Counted from the first letter of the stretch, positions 27,290 through 36,531 are shown. The stretch: DNA of 64,000 nucleotides from an uncultured Collinsella sp. (GCA_947002045.1 CAMQJB010000003.1:1-64000), one strand, 5' to 3'. The notes: generated from the sequence alone by a model not told the origin. Translations and numbers: made by a program.

Positions 27290-28809
27290 TGGTCCCTCCT
27301 TCCCTGATACATTGCGGCCTCGAGCACATGATCTTGCGTCACCCGCTCACTTTCGGCGACATCGGCAATCGTGCGCGCGATGCGCACCAGGCGCACGATG
27401 CCGCGCCCCGTGAGATGCGTGCGTTTCGACAATCCAAGCACGCACGTTTCCGCCGCCTGATCGAGCGCAAAGGTCGACACAACACCATCGATAGAGCGGG
27501 ACTCGTCGTCCTCGGCCTCGGCATCCGCATCGTCCATATGGGTCTCGCGCCAGGCACGAAAAGCCCTACCGCGGACAACGTAGTCGCGCAGCTCGGCCGA
27601 CGACATGCCCTCGGCGCCCTCAATAATCACCTGCGGATCGGGGCGGGTCACGTCGATCATCAGGTCGATACGGTCGGCCAAGGGACCGCGTAGCTTGGAC
27701 CGGTAGCGCTCGACCATCGATGCCGAGCAGCGACATGGAACCTCGCGATCGCCCAAAAAGCCGCAGGGACAGGGATTGCTCGCCGCAAGCAGCTGAAAGC
27801 GCGAGGGAAACGTAAAGGCGCCATCGACGCGCACGATCCTGACATAACCGCGCTCGATAGGCTGCCTGAGCGTCTGCAGCACACCGGTGGGAAACTCGGC
27901 AAGCTCGTCCAAAAAGAGCACGCCGCCATGGGCAAGGCTGATCTCGCCCGGATGCACCGGGCGCCCTCCGCCAATAAGGCCCGCTGTCGATATGCTGTGA
28001 TGGGGGCTTCGAAACGGCCGATGCCCCGCAAGCAGGCCATCGATGTTCTCACCCAAGACCGAATGAATGCACAGCGCCTCCTGCTGGTCCTCGACGGAAA
28101 GCTCGGGCAAGATACCCGTCATGCGACGCGCAAGCATGGTCTTGCCCGAACCGGGCGAGCCGATCATGAGAAGGCCGAGCTCCCCTGCCGCCGCAAGCGC
28201 TATGCCGCGTTTGGCGACTTCCTGCCCCAACACATCGGCATAATCGGGCTCGAGCTCAAAGGTGGCCTCGAGCACTTCAGAATCCAGATAATGCCGAGCT
28301 GCCTCGCCCATACCGTGAGCAAGCTGCGACAGATGGTCGATAAAACCGCAGTCGACCCCCGAAAGCGGAACATGCTGGTCGGACCTGCCGGCGATAAAAG
28401 ACAGCCCCATGTCGCGAGCCAGCAGCTGGAACGCCACCTCGCCCTTGACGGGAAGCACCGTACCATCCAAGCCGAGCTCGCCGGCAATGAGACAGCGGTC
28501 GAGATTGTCGCGTGGAATCTGCCCATCGGCCGCAAGCACCGCAATGGCTATCGGCAGGTCAAAGCCGCTACCGGTCTTTCGGATATCGCCCGGCGCCAGA
28601 TTGACCGTAATGCCCGAACGCGGGATCTCGAATCCCGCAGAGCGCATCGCGCAGCGAATGCGCCCGCGCGACTCCATGACCTCCATACTCGGGATGCCGA
28701 GCATCTGGATGCCCGGGATGCCACCCGCAAGCGATACCTCGACCGTGACGGGAATCGCCTCGACGCCGCGGATACAGGCAGCGTGAACGGCAAAGGTTTC
28801 GAACGCCAT
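27286..28809 (-). CDS. comM: ComM-type AAA+ ATPase (Mg-chelatase-like)
   Basis: 507 residues from the ATG at 28809, which shares a base with the yraN stop. The longer open frame upstream is the shadow of yraN. The N-terminal subunit ChlI/Lon-like domain (1-190) is followed by an AAA+ module with Walker A GSPGSGKTMLARRM, Walker B VLFLDELAEFP, and the NPCPCGFLGD and C-terminal Mg-chelatase-like lid. In other bacteria ComM is a hexameric helicase that promotes branch migration during transformation. Together with dprA it forms a DNA-uptake-associated pair. Confidence 0.94.
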   Translation of the reverse strand: MAFETFAVHAACIRGVEAIPVTVEVSLAGGIPGIQMLGIPSMEVMESRGRIRCAMRSAGFEIPRSGITVNLAPGDIRKTGSGFDLPIAIAVLAADGQIPRDNLDRCLIAGELGLDGTVLPVKGEVAFQLLARDMGLSFIAGRSDQHVPLSGVDCGFIDHLSQLAHGMGEAARHYLDSEVLEATFELEPDYADVLGQEVAKRGIALAAAGELGLLMIGSPGSGKTMLARRMTGILPELSVEDQQEALCIHSVLGENIDGLLAGHRPFRSPHHSISTAGLIGGGRPVHPGEISLAHGGVLFLDELAEFPTGVLQTLRQPIERGYVRIVRVDGAFTFPSRFQLLAASNPCPCGFLGDREVPCRCSASMVERYRSKLRGPLADRIDLMIDVTRPDPQVIIEGAEGMSSAELRDYVVRGRAFRAWRETHMDDADAEAEDDESRSIDGVVSTFALDQAAETCVLGLSKRTHLTGRGIVRLVRIARTIADVAESERVTQDHVLEAAMYQGRRDQ

Positions 28810-29294
28810 CACGACACCTGCCAATCGAACGCATTGTACTGGTGCTCGATCTCGGCGATATGCCCGCCGCGAATGGTGACGCCCACGGCATCGAAGCGGA
28901 TCGCCTTGAGCGGATAATGCTCCATGAGATAGCAACTCGCGATGCGACGATAGCGCCGCTGCTTTTGGGCGTTCACCGCTTCCTCGGGAAACACCCGAGT
29001 ATCGCAATCCAGCGCAACACGCCTGGTCTTGACCTCGGCCATCACCACCACATCGTCGAGCTCGTCGAGCAGCACCAGGTCGGCCTCGCCCTCCGAGCAT
29101 CGATAGCCTTGTTCCAGCAATGCATAGCCGCGCTCGTTAAAGTAATCGATTGCGATAAGCTCGCCCAGCATACCGAGCTCGCGAGGACTGAGCCCCTTGA
29201 TAAACTCAGGGGTGACCGACCCGCAATCGAGCTCCCCCTCTTCCCAACGCTCCTTGAGCTGCTGCGTCTTGCTCATTTTGGTTGCGGCACACAT
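28809..29294 (-). CDS. YraN/UPF0102 endonuclease-fold protein with N-terminal extension
   Basis: 161 residues from the ATG at 29294 (AAGGAGA upstream). The core (about 42-161) is the UPF0102 restriction-endonuclease-like fold: GELIAIDYFNERGYALLEQGY, then GEADLVLLDE and the E-x-K of MAEVKTRR, with QKQRRYRRIA next. An extra, charged N-terminal segment of about 40 residues precedes it and is not typical. The cellular role is unknown in the literature I know; association with rnhB and comM is very common and suggests nucleic-acid processing. Confidence 0.88.
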   Translation of the reverse strand: MCAATKMSKTQQLKERWEEGELDCGSVTPEFIKGLSPRELGMLGELIAIDYFNERGYALLEQGYRCSEGEADLVLLDELDDVVVMAEVKTRRVALDCDTRVFPEEAVNAQKQRRYRRIASCYLMEHYPLKAIRFDAVGVTIRGGHIAEIEHQYNAFDWQVS

Positions 29295-29398
29295 GGGGTC
29301 TCCTTTCCCACTCCCTGCATTGCCTCGATAATGAGGGCAGGTTTCATGCGGGTAAGTACCGGAAGCAAACCGAAAACCAACCAAATGCCGACAAATGA

Positions 29399-29434
29399 GG
29401 GGCCGCGCGCAACAATAGCGTTGCACACGGCCCC
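29399..29434. other. hairpin between rnhB and yraN
   Basis: GGGGCCG pairs with CGGCCCC, with an inner GCAAC/GTTGC stem separated by a 3-nt internal loop. There is no T run on the minus strand, so it may protect or process mRNA more than terminate it. The rest of the 188-nt spacer shows nothing clear. Confidence 0.5.
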
Positions 29435-29482
29435 TACCAGCAGGTTTATAGAACCCTTAAGGTCCCAGTCTCCACAATTGGC

Positions 29483-30271
29483 CTAAAAAAGGCGCTCAGT
29501 CTGCAGAAAGTTTCCGCAAAAGCTCACACGGTGCAGCGGAGAAAGACCATGTTTGCGAATGGCCTCAATGTGTTCGGGGCTCGCATAGCCTTTCGATTCG
29601 GCCAAATGGTACTCGGGATACTCGGCGTCGTACTCGACCATCATCTCGTCACGCGTGACCTTTGCCATGATGGATGCCGCGGCGATACAGGCGATCTTGG
29701 CATCGCCCTTGACCACGTCGCGCTCATGGGGCACGGCGCCCAGGGGGTTGCCGTCCATAAGCACGCAATCGGGCTCAAGCCCCGTATCGGACACCGCACC
29801 CGCGACAGCGGCTCGAATGGCGCGGGCCATGCCCATCTGATCGATATCCGCAGGAGCGATATGGCAAAAGCCGATAGCAGTCGCCACCTCGGCAATCTTC
29901 ACCGAGAGCAGCTCGCGGCGCGCCGGCGTGAGCTTTTTGGAATCATTGATGCCCCAGATGCGCGGCTCCATCGGAAGACACACGGCACACACGGTCAAGG
30001 GACCCGCTACCGAGCCACGGCCCACCTCGTCGACACCCACGACCACGCCATCACCGCCGAGCTCATGCATAAGCTCGTACATGCCGTTGACGCGCTCGCG
30101 TTCGGAAAGTTCCTTGGCATGGCGCTTAAGGGCACGTTCGCAAGCCTTGATCACCTGCTGGCGCGGATCCTCGCGATAATGCTCCACGAGGGCGGGAATC
30201 TCCTCGAACGTGGCGCTCGCCAGCTCGCCGGCAACCTGCGATGCCGAAACCGAGCTCGTCATGTTGGCCAT
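29483..30271 (-). CDS. rnhB: ribonuclease HII
   Basis: 262 residues from the ATG at 30271 (GGAGG eight bases upstream). It removes ribonucleotides from DNA and RNA-DNA hybrids. Catalytic residues are in GVDEVGRGSVAGPLTVCAV (D and E), DSKKLT and the later VLMDGNPL (D). An N-terminal extension of about 80 residues before the catalytic core, including a helical DPRQQVIKACERALKRHAKE segment, resembles that of Firmicutes-type RNase HII. It lies downstream of the rplS terminator and upstream of yraN, a common order. Confidence 0.95.
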   Translation of the reverse strand: MANMTSSVSASQVAGELASATFEEIPALVEHYREDPRQQVIKACERALKRHAKELSERERVNGMYELMHELGGDGVVVGVDEVGRGSVAGPLTVCAVCLPMEPRIWGINDSKKLTPARRELLSVKIAEVATAIGFCHIAPADIDQMGMARAIRAAVAGAVSDTGLEPDCVLMDGNPLGAVPHERDVVKGDAKIACIAAASIMAKVTRDEMMVEYDAEYPEYHLAESKGYASPEHIEAIRKHGLSPLHRVSFCGNFLQTERLF

Positions 30272-30296
30272 ATCGGGGCCTCCTTGTATGCAAATC

Positions 30297-30331
30297 AAAT
30301 AAAAAGAAGGGCCACCCGAAGGTGACCCTTT
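30297..30331 (-). terminator. rplS terminator
   Basis: A 10-bp stem (30321-30330 with 30307-30316) closes a UUCG tetraloop on the minus strand, followed by TTCTTTTT. It ends rplS 35-70 nt after its stop codon. Confidence 0.93.
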
Positions 30332-30364
30332 TGTCCAAACGAGTGGACAGACGCTGCGATCTTC

Positions 30365-30706
30365 TTAGCGCTTCTCGGGGATGCGAGCAGCCTTGCCCAC
30401 CTTGTCGCGGAGGTAGTACAGCTTGGCGCGACGGACGCGACCATGACGGACGACCTCGAGCTTGGCGATCTTGGGGCTGTGAAGCGGGAAGGTACGCTCA
30501 ACACCGACACCGAAGGAAATCTTGCGGACGGTGAAGGTCTCACGGGCACCGGCGCCGGCCATGCGGATGACGTCACCCTGGAAAACCTGGATGCGCTCGC
30601 GGTCGCCTTCCTTAATGCGGTAGTGAACCTTGACGTTGTCGGCAACGCGGACCTGCGGGATGTCCTCGCGGATCTGCTGACGCTCGATTGCGCGGATGTA
30701 ATCCAT
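30365..30706 (-). CDS. rplS: 50S ribosomal protein L19
   Basis: 113 residues from the ATG at 30706, with AAGGAA six bases before it. L19 lies at the subunit interface. The core has VKVHYRIKEGDRERIQVFQG (V-x-V-x-x-x-I-x-E-G-x-x-x-R-I-Q-x-F-x-G), then SFGVGVERTFPLHSP and RRAKLYYLRD, all conserved. It is not next to trmD here, unlike in many bacteria where rpsP-rimM-trmD-rplS form one operon. It has its own promoter, hairpin leader and terminator. Confidence 0.97.
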   Translation of the reverse strand: MDYIRAIERQQIREDIPQVRVADNVKVHYRIKEGDRERIQVFQGDVIRMAGAGARETFTVRKISFGVGVERTFPLHSPKIAKLEVVRHGRVRRAKLYYLRDKVGKAARIPEKR

Positions 30707-30730
30707 GTGCAATTCCTTACTCTTCTAGAG

Positions 30731-30803
30731 GTGCCGTACCACCTTGGCCGGCACGTAGTTGAACAAACGTATTCGAGTATACACGCCACGACCTTGGCTG
30801 CAA
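30731..30803 (-). promoter_or_regulatory. rplS promoter and leader hairpin
   Basis: On the minus strand TTGCAG (30803-30798), a 16-bp spacer and TATACT (30781-30776) make a good promoter. The short leader contains a hairpin (GTGCCG/CGGCAC, 30754-30749 with 30736-30731) just ahead of the ribosome binding site. Similar L19 leader hairpins exist in other bacteria, so autoregulation is plausible. Confidence 0.7.
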
Positions 30804-30854
30804 GAACTATTTTGCCCGTGCGCAAAAAGACAAAAACACGCACTCTTTCTGCAC

Positions 30855-33665
30855 TTATGCGCCGTCCGCAGCATCAGTCGTCGGCGTCGTCACGGTCGTT
30901 CCGGGCGCGATATAGCCGTATTCGAGCAGCACCGAAAGCGCATGCTGCTTCCAGGTGGCAAGCTCGTCGTCATTATAGTTGTCATGGACCCATTGACTCA
31001 TCGCATCTTCGGCGTCTTGGGGCACCAGGTCCTGGCTGTCCGCCATCAGGTACAGGATGCCCAAGATGTCGAAGTCCTGCTTGGTCATCTCTTCCTTGTT
31101 TGATGCGCTGATGAGGCCGTGATCGATGCCGTAGCGGCAGATATCGGTCAAAACGGTAACGAGGCCTGTAGGAATCGGCGAGGCATCCTTCGCGGCAGCG
31201 GGCGCGGTGTCGTCAGTCAATGCAGCGGCATCGTCGCTCGCCGGAGCAGACTCGGCCGCGTTCGCATCGGAAGCGGCCTGCTCTCCCTGGGCAGGAGCCG
31301 TGCTATCCGTCGTTGTCGAAGAATCCCCTGCGGATGCGGCAGCCGTAACGCTCGCCGGTGTCTCCACGACGGTCGTCATCGGGTCAACGGGCGCGGGGTC
31401 GGCGACAACTTCGGCCCAATCGGAATAAACGCCGTCAATAAAGGCGCGAACATGGAAGGTGCCCGGTTGCGAGATGGTCATCGTGCCGTCTGTCGCGACC
31501 GAAATGCCCTTGCTCTCGAGCTCCTGGGCCTCCCAGCTGCAGACTCTATCGACTTCCTTGCCCGTCGTGTCATAGACCGTAGCCGTCAGGCCTTCGATGC
31601 CGTTGAGATTTTCCTCGACGCCGACGACGGTCCGTGCCGAGCCCTCGAGTTTGATGCTGCCGTTAAACGGCTCGGGCGCCACGTCACTTACCTTATATTT
31701 ATAGGCCGCGGCGTCGATCTCGTCATTGGTCGAGACATGCCCATTCACGTCCACATAGGTGTCCTCGGGGATAAAGTACTTTACGTAGGCGGTGCCGGCC
31801 TTTTTACCCACCACGACCTGCTCGTGGGTGACAGGGTCGGTCTGGATCTCGATTACGTCGGACTTGCATTCCTTGCCCTTTTTATCGACCACGCGCCAGT
31901 CGCCCGACGACTTCACAAAGCCGTAGTAATCAACATCGTCCTCGTCCCTTGCACGCACGCGATAGGAAGAGATGGGGTCTTCGTCTCCAACCGTAAGCCT
32001 TCGGGTCTTATCGGTCTGCAGCGACACGAGAATCTTGGAGATGGGCTTAACGGGCTGCGGCGTGCCCAACTGCGTATCGACCGTCACCGACTCAAACGAC
32101 AGATTGGAACCCGTAATGGACATGGGATAGGTCGCGGTCATGTCATTGAGCACGTTGCACGTGCGCGGGGCGCCGCCGTTGCGCGAGGGCACCTCGCGAT
32201 CGGCCAGGACCGAATTCCAATCGATGGCGCGCACCATGTGGTTGTTGGTGCGATACGACCAGCTCGTCACGTTTCCGGCGGTGGTATCGTACCCGTCGTC
32301 GCCACGATGGGCGATTGAGCGCAGGAACAGGTTCTGCACGGCATCGGTCGACTGATCGCCAAAGGTGGTGTAGAACGAGCGCTGGTCATAACCGGCGGTA
32401 TGGAACTCCTGCACGGCGGCGTTGTCGTCGTAGCACTCGCCGTTCATGTTAAAGATGATCACGTCGAACGTCACGCCCACCGGCTGGTCATAGTCCTCAG
32501 ACAGCGTCGTGGTAGAACTCGTTTGCTTGCTATTGACCTGCGTGTGCGCCGGGATCGTCATATTGACGGTGACCGACTGATTGTCCGTTGTGGTGATCGA
32601 CTGTTCCTCGGTCTTGCTCGCCTCCCACAACTGGGACATCGTGGTTTCGGCCGAAAACGACGTCTCGATCTCCTCGCTCGCTGTTGCGGGCACGCCCAGC
32701 GACTCCTTGAGGCTCACCGATGCGCCCCACGAGCCACCTTTGGAATACGATGCGGATTCAGAAGTGCTCGTGCCGACCGTCTCCTCGGTACCGCGGGCGA
32801 GCGTGATGCTCTGCGAGGCGTCCTCATAGCCGACGTTAAGAGCCGAGGTAACGAGCTCCTGCTCAGTCTTAGAATCGACAAAGGAATAGCCCGGCGCGTC
32901 CTCGGGCGCACAGTTAAGCTTGTTCACGCTGTTGAGCTGCTGAACTCTAAAGTTATAGAACGCGATGCCAAAGCCATTGAAATCGTACTGGTAGGTGCCG
33001 CCGAGCTTGTCCACACACGCGATGGTGGCATAAATGACGTCCTGCTCAGTCGTGTCTTTCGACAGTCCGTCGAGCGGCACGTATTTACGGAAATCGGAGC
33101 CCTCCAGCTTGTGACCGATACAGCCGGCGATATCGTCGGTCAAGCGCTCGTAGACCGCATTGAGGCTTTTTGCAGATGTCAGACCACTCTGCTTCGATTT
33201 GTCGGCACCATCGGAATGCTCACCGTTGCCGCCCGAAAGCGCATCATACAGATAGATATAGTGACCCTTACCGAAGTCCTTCTCAAAGCCCTTGCCGGCG
33301 TGGTCCCAGTACAAAAAGTCCCCGGAGTCGTCGCCTCCACCATAGCCAAGGATGTTATAGGCTAGCGATGCCCAGTTGGGCAGCACCTTTTTGACGGCGG
33401 CCGTGTAGAACGAGACGTTGTCGTACATCGAGGTACGGCCCTCGAGCTTGCCGTCATCGATATCTACAAACGTGCAGTCGCGATCGTTGACCGTAATGGT
33501 GAGCGGGTTGACCACGTCGCCATAGAGCTCGTCGCGCGAATCATCCTGAAGGGCAAAACCGGCTGTCGGCATCCCGCAAAGCGCCGTGACCGCAACGATC
33601 ACCCAGCACAGGGTCATCTGTGCTCTCCGACGCGCTCGTTGCAAATACCTGGTGAGGTTTTTCAT
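30855..33665 (-). CDS. secreted protein with aerolysin-like pore-forming region
   Basis: 936 residues from the ATG at 33665 (GGGAGGA upstream). A long signal peptide (KNLTRYLQRARRRAQ basic part, hydrophobic 18-37, likely cut near PTAGFA) marks it as exported. Residues 41-260 form a unique N-terminal domain. Residues 262-410 resemble the aerolysin/ETX-MTX2 beta-pore fold: long Ser/Thr-rich alternating strands (TSTSESASYSKGGSWGASV at 299-317), SFSAETTMSQLWEASKTEEQ (336-355), then VTVNMTIPAHTQV. Residues 470-530 and 535-760 look like beta-sandwich repeats. An Ala/Ser/Thr/Asp-rich linker (765-830) leads to a helical C-terminal module (831-920). There is no LPxTG or transmembrane anchor. Target and activity are unknown; it could be a toxin, an interbacterial factor or a structural surface protein. 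Confidence 0.72.
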   Translation of the reverse strand: MKNLTRYLQRARRRAQMTLCWVIVAVTALCGMPTAGFALQDDSRDELYGDVVNPLTITVNDRDCTFVDIDDGKLEGRTSMYDNVSFYTAAVKKVLPNWASLAYNILGYGGGDDSGDFLYWDHAGKGFEKDFGKGHYIYLYDALSGGNGEHSDGADKSKQSGLTSAKSLNAVYERLTDDIAGCIGHKLEGSDFRKYVPLDGLSKDTTEQDVIYATIACVDKLGGTYQYDFNGFGIAFYNFRVQQLNSVNKLNCAPEDAPGYSFVDSKTEQELVTSALNVGYEDASQSITLARGTEETVGTSTSESASYSKGGSWGASVSLKESLGVPATASEEIETSFSAETTMSQLWEASKTEEQSITTTDNQSVTVNMTIPAHTQVNSKQTSSTTTLSEDYDQPVGVTFDVIIFNMNGECYDDNAAVQEFHTAGYDQRSFYTTFGDQSTDAVQNLFLRSIAHRGDDGYDTTAGNVTSWSYRTNNHMVRAIDWNSVLADREVPSRNGGAPRTCNVLNDMTATYPMSITGSNLSFESVTVDTQLGTPQPVKPISKILVSLQTDKTRRLTVGDEDPISSYRVRARDEDDVDYYGFVKSSGDWRVVDKKGKECKSDVIEIQTDPVTHEQVVVGKKAGTAYVKYFIPEDTYVDVNGHVSTNDEIDAAAYKYKVSDVAPEPFNGSIKLEGSARTVVGVEENLNGIEGLTATVYDTTGKEVDRVCSWEAQELESKGISVATDGTMTISQPGTFHVRAFIDGVYSDWAEVVADPAPVDPMTTVVETPASVTAAASAGDSSTTTDSTAPAQGEQAASDANAAESAPASDDAAALTDDTAPAAAKDASPIPTGLVTVLTDICRYGIDHGLISASNKEEMTKQDFDILGILYLMADSQDLVPQDAEDAMSQWVHDNYNDDELATWKQHALSVLLEYGYIAPGTTVTTPTTDAADGA

Positions 33666-33703
33666 CGCAGTCCTCCCGTCAGTTGCCAATGTATTGAACC
33701 AAC

Positions 33704-33741
33704 GTAAAACGCCGCCGCGTCCACAGGGGGCGCGACGGCGC
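33704..33741 (-). terminator. ppdK terminator
   Basis: On the minus strand an imperfect GC-rich stem (33740-33728 with 33722-33710; one mismatch and one bulge) is followed by TTTT. It lies between the ppdK stop and the aerolysin-like gene, which therefore may need its own promoter; I see none of good quality. Confidence 0.7.
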
Positions 33742-33780
33742 GAAGGGGGGCGTAAAAGGCGCAAATGGAACGCGACTCAG

Positions 33781-36531
33781 TTAAGCGGAACGCTTCGCCT
33801 CGAGCTTGGCCTGGGCGGCCGCCAGGCGCGCGAGGGGCACACGATAGGGCGAGCAGGACACGTAGTCCACGTCGGCCACGTTAAACAGGCCCATGATGGA
33901 CTTGGGGTCGCCGCCGTGCTCGCCGCACACGCCAAAGTGCATGTCGGGGTTGGTGGCGCGACCCTTCTCGACGGCCATGCGCACCAGCTCGAGTACCGCC
34001 GTGTCGATGGTCTCGAAGGGGTTGTCCTTCAAGATTTTCTTGTGCATGTACAGCGGGATGAACTTGGCCTCGGCATCGTCGCGGGAGAAGCCGAAGGTCG
34101 TCTGCGTGAGGTCGTTGGTGCCAAAGCAGAAGAAGTCGGCATGATGGGCAATCTCGTCGGCGACCATGCAGGCACGCGGCAGCTCGAGCATCGTGCCCAC
34201 GGGAATATTAAGCTCGACGCCCTCCTCGGCAGAAACCTCGGCGATCACGCGCTCGATGACATCGCGGGTCTGGACATGTTCGGCCGTGATGGAAACGAGC
34301 GGAACCATGATCTCGGGGCGCGGGTCGACGCCTTCTTTAATGAGACGAGCGGCAGCCGTTGCGACGGCACGGACCTGCATGAGCGGCAGATCGCTAAAGA
34401 CGACGGACAGGCGCACACCGCGCAGGCCGAGCATCGGATTGGACTCGACCATGCCGTCGATACGACGCAGACGGGTGCGCAGGACGGCAAGCTCTTCCTC
34501 GCTAGCGCCAGCGGCCTCCTTCTTGGTGATGGCGACCTCGAGCTCACGCGGATTATCCAGGAACTCGTGCAGCGGCGGATCGAGCAGGCGAACGACCACA
34601 TCGCGACCGGACATGGTCTTGAACATCGCCAGGAAGTCCTCGGTCTGAACCTTGAGCAGGTCGGCGAGGGCCTGCTGCTTCACGGCCTCATCGTCGGACA
34701 GGATGAAGCTCTGGATGATGTTCTTGCGATCGCCCAGAAACATGTGCTCGGTGCGGCACAGGCCGATGGCCTCGGCGCCAAACTCGAGCGCGAGCTCTGC
34801 GTCCTCGGGATTGTCGGCGTTGACGCGCACATGGTTGGCGTGGCCACAGGTCTCGTCCAGACGGATCTCGTCGGCCCAGGACAGGATGGTGTCCAGGTCG
34901 CCGGTGAGCTCGGCGGAGACCAAATCGACAGCGCCATCGACGACGATGCCCTGGGTGCCGTCGATGGAGATGACATCGCCTTCGTGCAGCACACGATCGC
35001 TACCCTCGATGCGCACGACCTTCTCGGCGGCGTCGATGTGGAAGCGCTCAACGCCGCAGACGCAGGGCGTACCCATACCGCGAGCGATAACGGCGGCATG
35101 GCTCGTCTTGCCACCGTGGCTGGTCAGGATACCCTCGGCGGCGACCATGCCCTTCAGGTCGTCGGGGTTCGTCTCCCAGCGAACCAGAATGACCTTGTGG
35201 CCCTCGTTGGCGCGCGCGACGGCATCGTCGCTCGAAAACACGATCTCGCCCACGGCTGCACCAGGGCTGGCGTTCAGACCGCTGGCCAGGGCCTCGTACT
35301 TTTTGCAGGCATCGAACTGCGGATGCAGGAGCTGGTCGAGCTGCGCGGGATCGATACGGCTCACGGCCTCCTCGCGGGTGATCAGACCCTCCTCGACCAT
35401 TTCGATGGCGATGCGCAGGGCGGCGGTAGCAGTGCGCTTGCCCACGCGGGTCTGGAGCATCCAGAGCTTACCCTGCTCGATGGTGAACTCGATATCGCAC
35501 ATATCGCGGTAATGATCTTCGAGCGTCAGGAACACGCGCTCGAGTTCCTCACCTGCAGACTCGAGGCCCGGAGTGTTCTTGAGGTCGGCGATGGGCTCGG
35601 TGTTGCGGATGCCGGCGACGACATCCTCGCCCTGGGCATTAACCAAAAAGTCACCATAGAACTCCTTGGTGCCGTCGGCCGGGTTGCGCGTAAAAGCGAC
35701 GCCGGTCGCAGAGGTCTCCCCCTTGTTGCCAAAGGCCATAGCCTGCACGTTGACGGCGGTGCCGAGCTCGTCAGAAATACCGTGCTGCTTGCGGTAGATG
35801 CAGGCGCGTTCATTCATCCAGCTGCCAAAAACGGCCTGGATGGCAAGGCGCAGCTGGAGCTCCGGGTCGTGCGGGAAGACGGGCTTGCCGTCGGCGACTT
35901 CGAGCTCGGGATACAGGGCGGCCTCGACGTTGTCGGAGAAGATGCCCTTAAAGATCTCGACGAGTTCCTGCAGGTCCTCGGCCGAAAGCTCGGAATCGAC
36001 GCGAACGCCGGCGACCAGGCGCGCCTGGGTCAGCGCGTTCTCGAACAGGTCGGCGTCGACGCCCATAACGACGTTGGAGAACATCTGAATAAAGCGGCGG
36101 TAGCTATCCCAGGCAAAACGCGGGTTTTGCGTCTGGGCGATGAGGCCCTGAACTGAATCATCGTTGAGGCCCAGGTTGAGAACCGTATCCATCATGCCGG
36201 GCATGGAAAACGGAGCGCCCGAGCGAACCGACACGAGCAGCGGATCGGAGGCATCGCCGAGCTTCTTGCCGCAGCGGGCCTCGAGGTCGGCCTCGGCAGC
36301 AACGATCTCATCGAGTGCGCCTTCGGGCCAGACGTTGCCGGCGCCGGAGTACTCGACACAGGTCTGGCAGGTAATGGTAAAGCCACCGGGAACCGGCAGG
36401 CCGATGCGGCTCATCTCGGCAAGGTTTGCGCCCTTGCCACCAAGCACGAAGTTCATGGACTTGTCGCCCTCAGTGACACAGGTGCCCTGGGCGTCGGTTC
36501 CAAAACGGTAAACCCTCTTGCAATCGCTCAC
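33781..36531 (-). CDS. ppdK: pyruvate, phosphate dikinase
   Basis: 916 residues, GTG start with AAAGGGGA upstream. It interconverts pyruvate + ATP + Pi and PEP + AMP + PPi, and can drive glycolysis or gluconeogenesis in anaerobes. The N-terminal ATP-grasp domain (GGKGANLAEMSRIGLPVPGGF), the central phosphohistidine loop GGKTSHAAVIARGMGTPCV, and the C-terminal PEP barrel with FGTNDLTQTTFGFSRDD and GVCGEHGGDP are complete. The Thr two before the catalytic His in KTSH is the site that the regulatory protein phosphorylates; that protein is encoded by the next gene upstream. Confidence 0.97.
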   Translation of the reverse strand: MSDCKRVYRFGTDAQGTCVTEGDKSMNFVLGGKGANLAEMSRIGLPVPGGFTITCQTCVEYSGAGNVWPEGALDEIVAAEADLEARCGKKLGDASDPLLVSVRSGAPFSMPGMMDTVLNLGLNDDSVQGLIAQTQNPRFAWDSYRRFIQMFSNVVMGVDADLFENALTQARLVAGVRVDSELSAEDLQELVEIFKGIFSDNVEAALYPELEVADGKPVFPHDPELQLRLAIQAVFGSWMNERACIYRKQHGISDELGTAVNVQAMAFGNKGETSATGVAFTRNPADGTKEFYGDFLVNAQGEDVVAGIRNTEPIADLKNTPGLESAGEELERVFLTLEDHYRDMCDIEFTIEQGKLWMLQTRVGKRTATAALRIAIEMVEEGLITREEAVSRIDPAQLDQLLHPQFDACKKYEALASGLNASPGAAVGEIVFSSDDAVARANEGHKVILVRWETNPDDLKGMVAAEGILTSHGGKTSHAAVIARGMGTPCVCGVERFHIDAAEKVVRIEGSDRVLHEGDVISIDGTQGIVVDGAVDLVSAELTGDLDTILSWADEIRLDETCGHANHVRVNADNPEDAELALEFGAEAIGLCRTEHMFLGDRKNIIQSFILSDDEAVKQQALADLLKVQTEDFLAMFKTMSGRDVVVRLLDPPLHEFLDNPRELEVAITKKEAAGASEEELAVLRTRLRRIDGMVESNPMLGLRGVRLSVVFSDLPLMQVRAVATAAARLIKEGVDPRPEIMVPLVSITAEHVQTRDVIERVIAEVSAEEGVELNIPVGTMLELPRACMVADEIAHHADFFCFGTNDLTQTTFGFSRDDAEAKFIPLYMHKKILKDNPFETIDTAVLELVRMAVEKGRATNPDMHFGVCGEHGGDPKSIMGLFNVADVDYVSCSPYRVPLARLAAAQAKLEAKRSA

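Noticed and set aside
28810..29100. 97 extra codons at the N-terminus of comM
   Set aside because: They lie inside yraN and read as low-complexity. ATG 28809 overlaps the yraN stop by one base and begins a normal ComM.
30855..33665. LPxTG-anchored adhesin
   Set aside because: The C-terminus lacks a sorting motif, hydrophobic stretch and basic tail.
33586..36156. 856-codon open frame antisense to ppdK
   Set aside because: Same composition artefact. It covers the 5' end of the aerolysin-like gene and most of ppdK, both with clear motifs.
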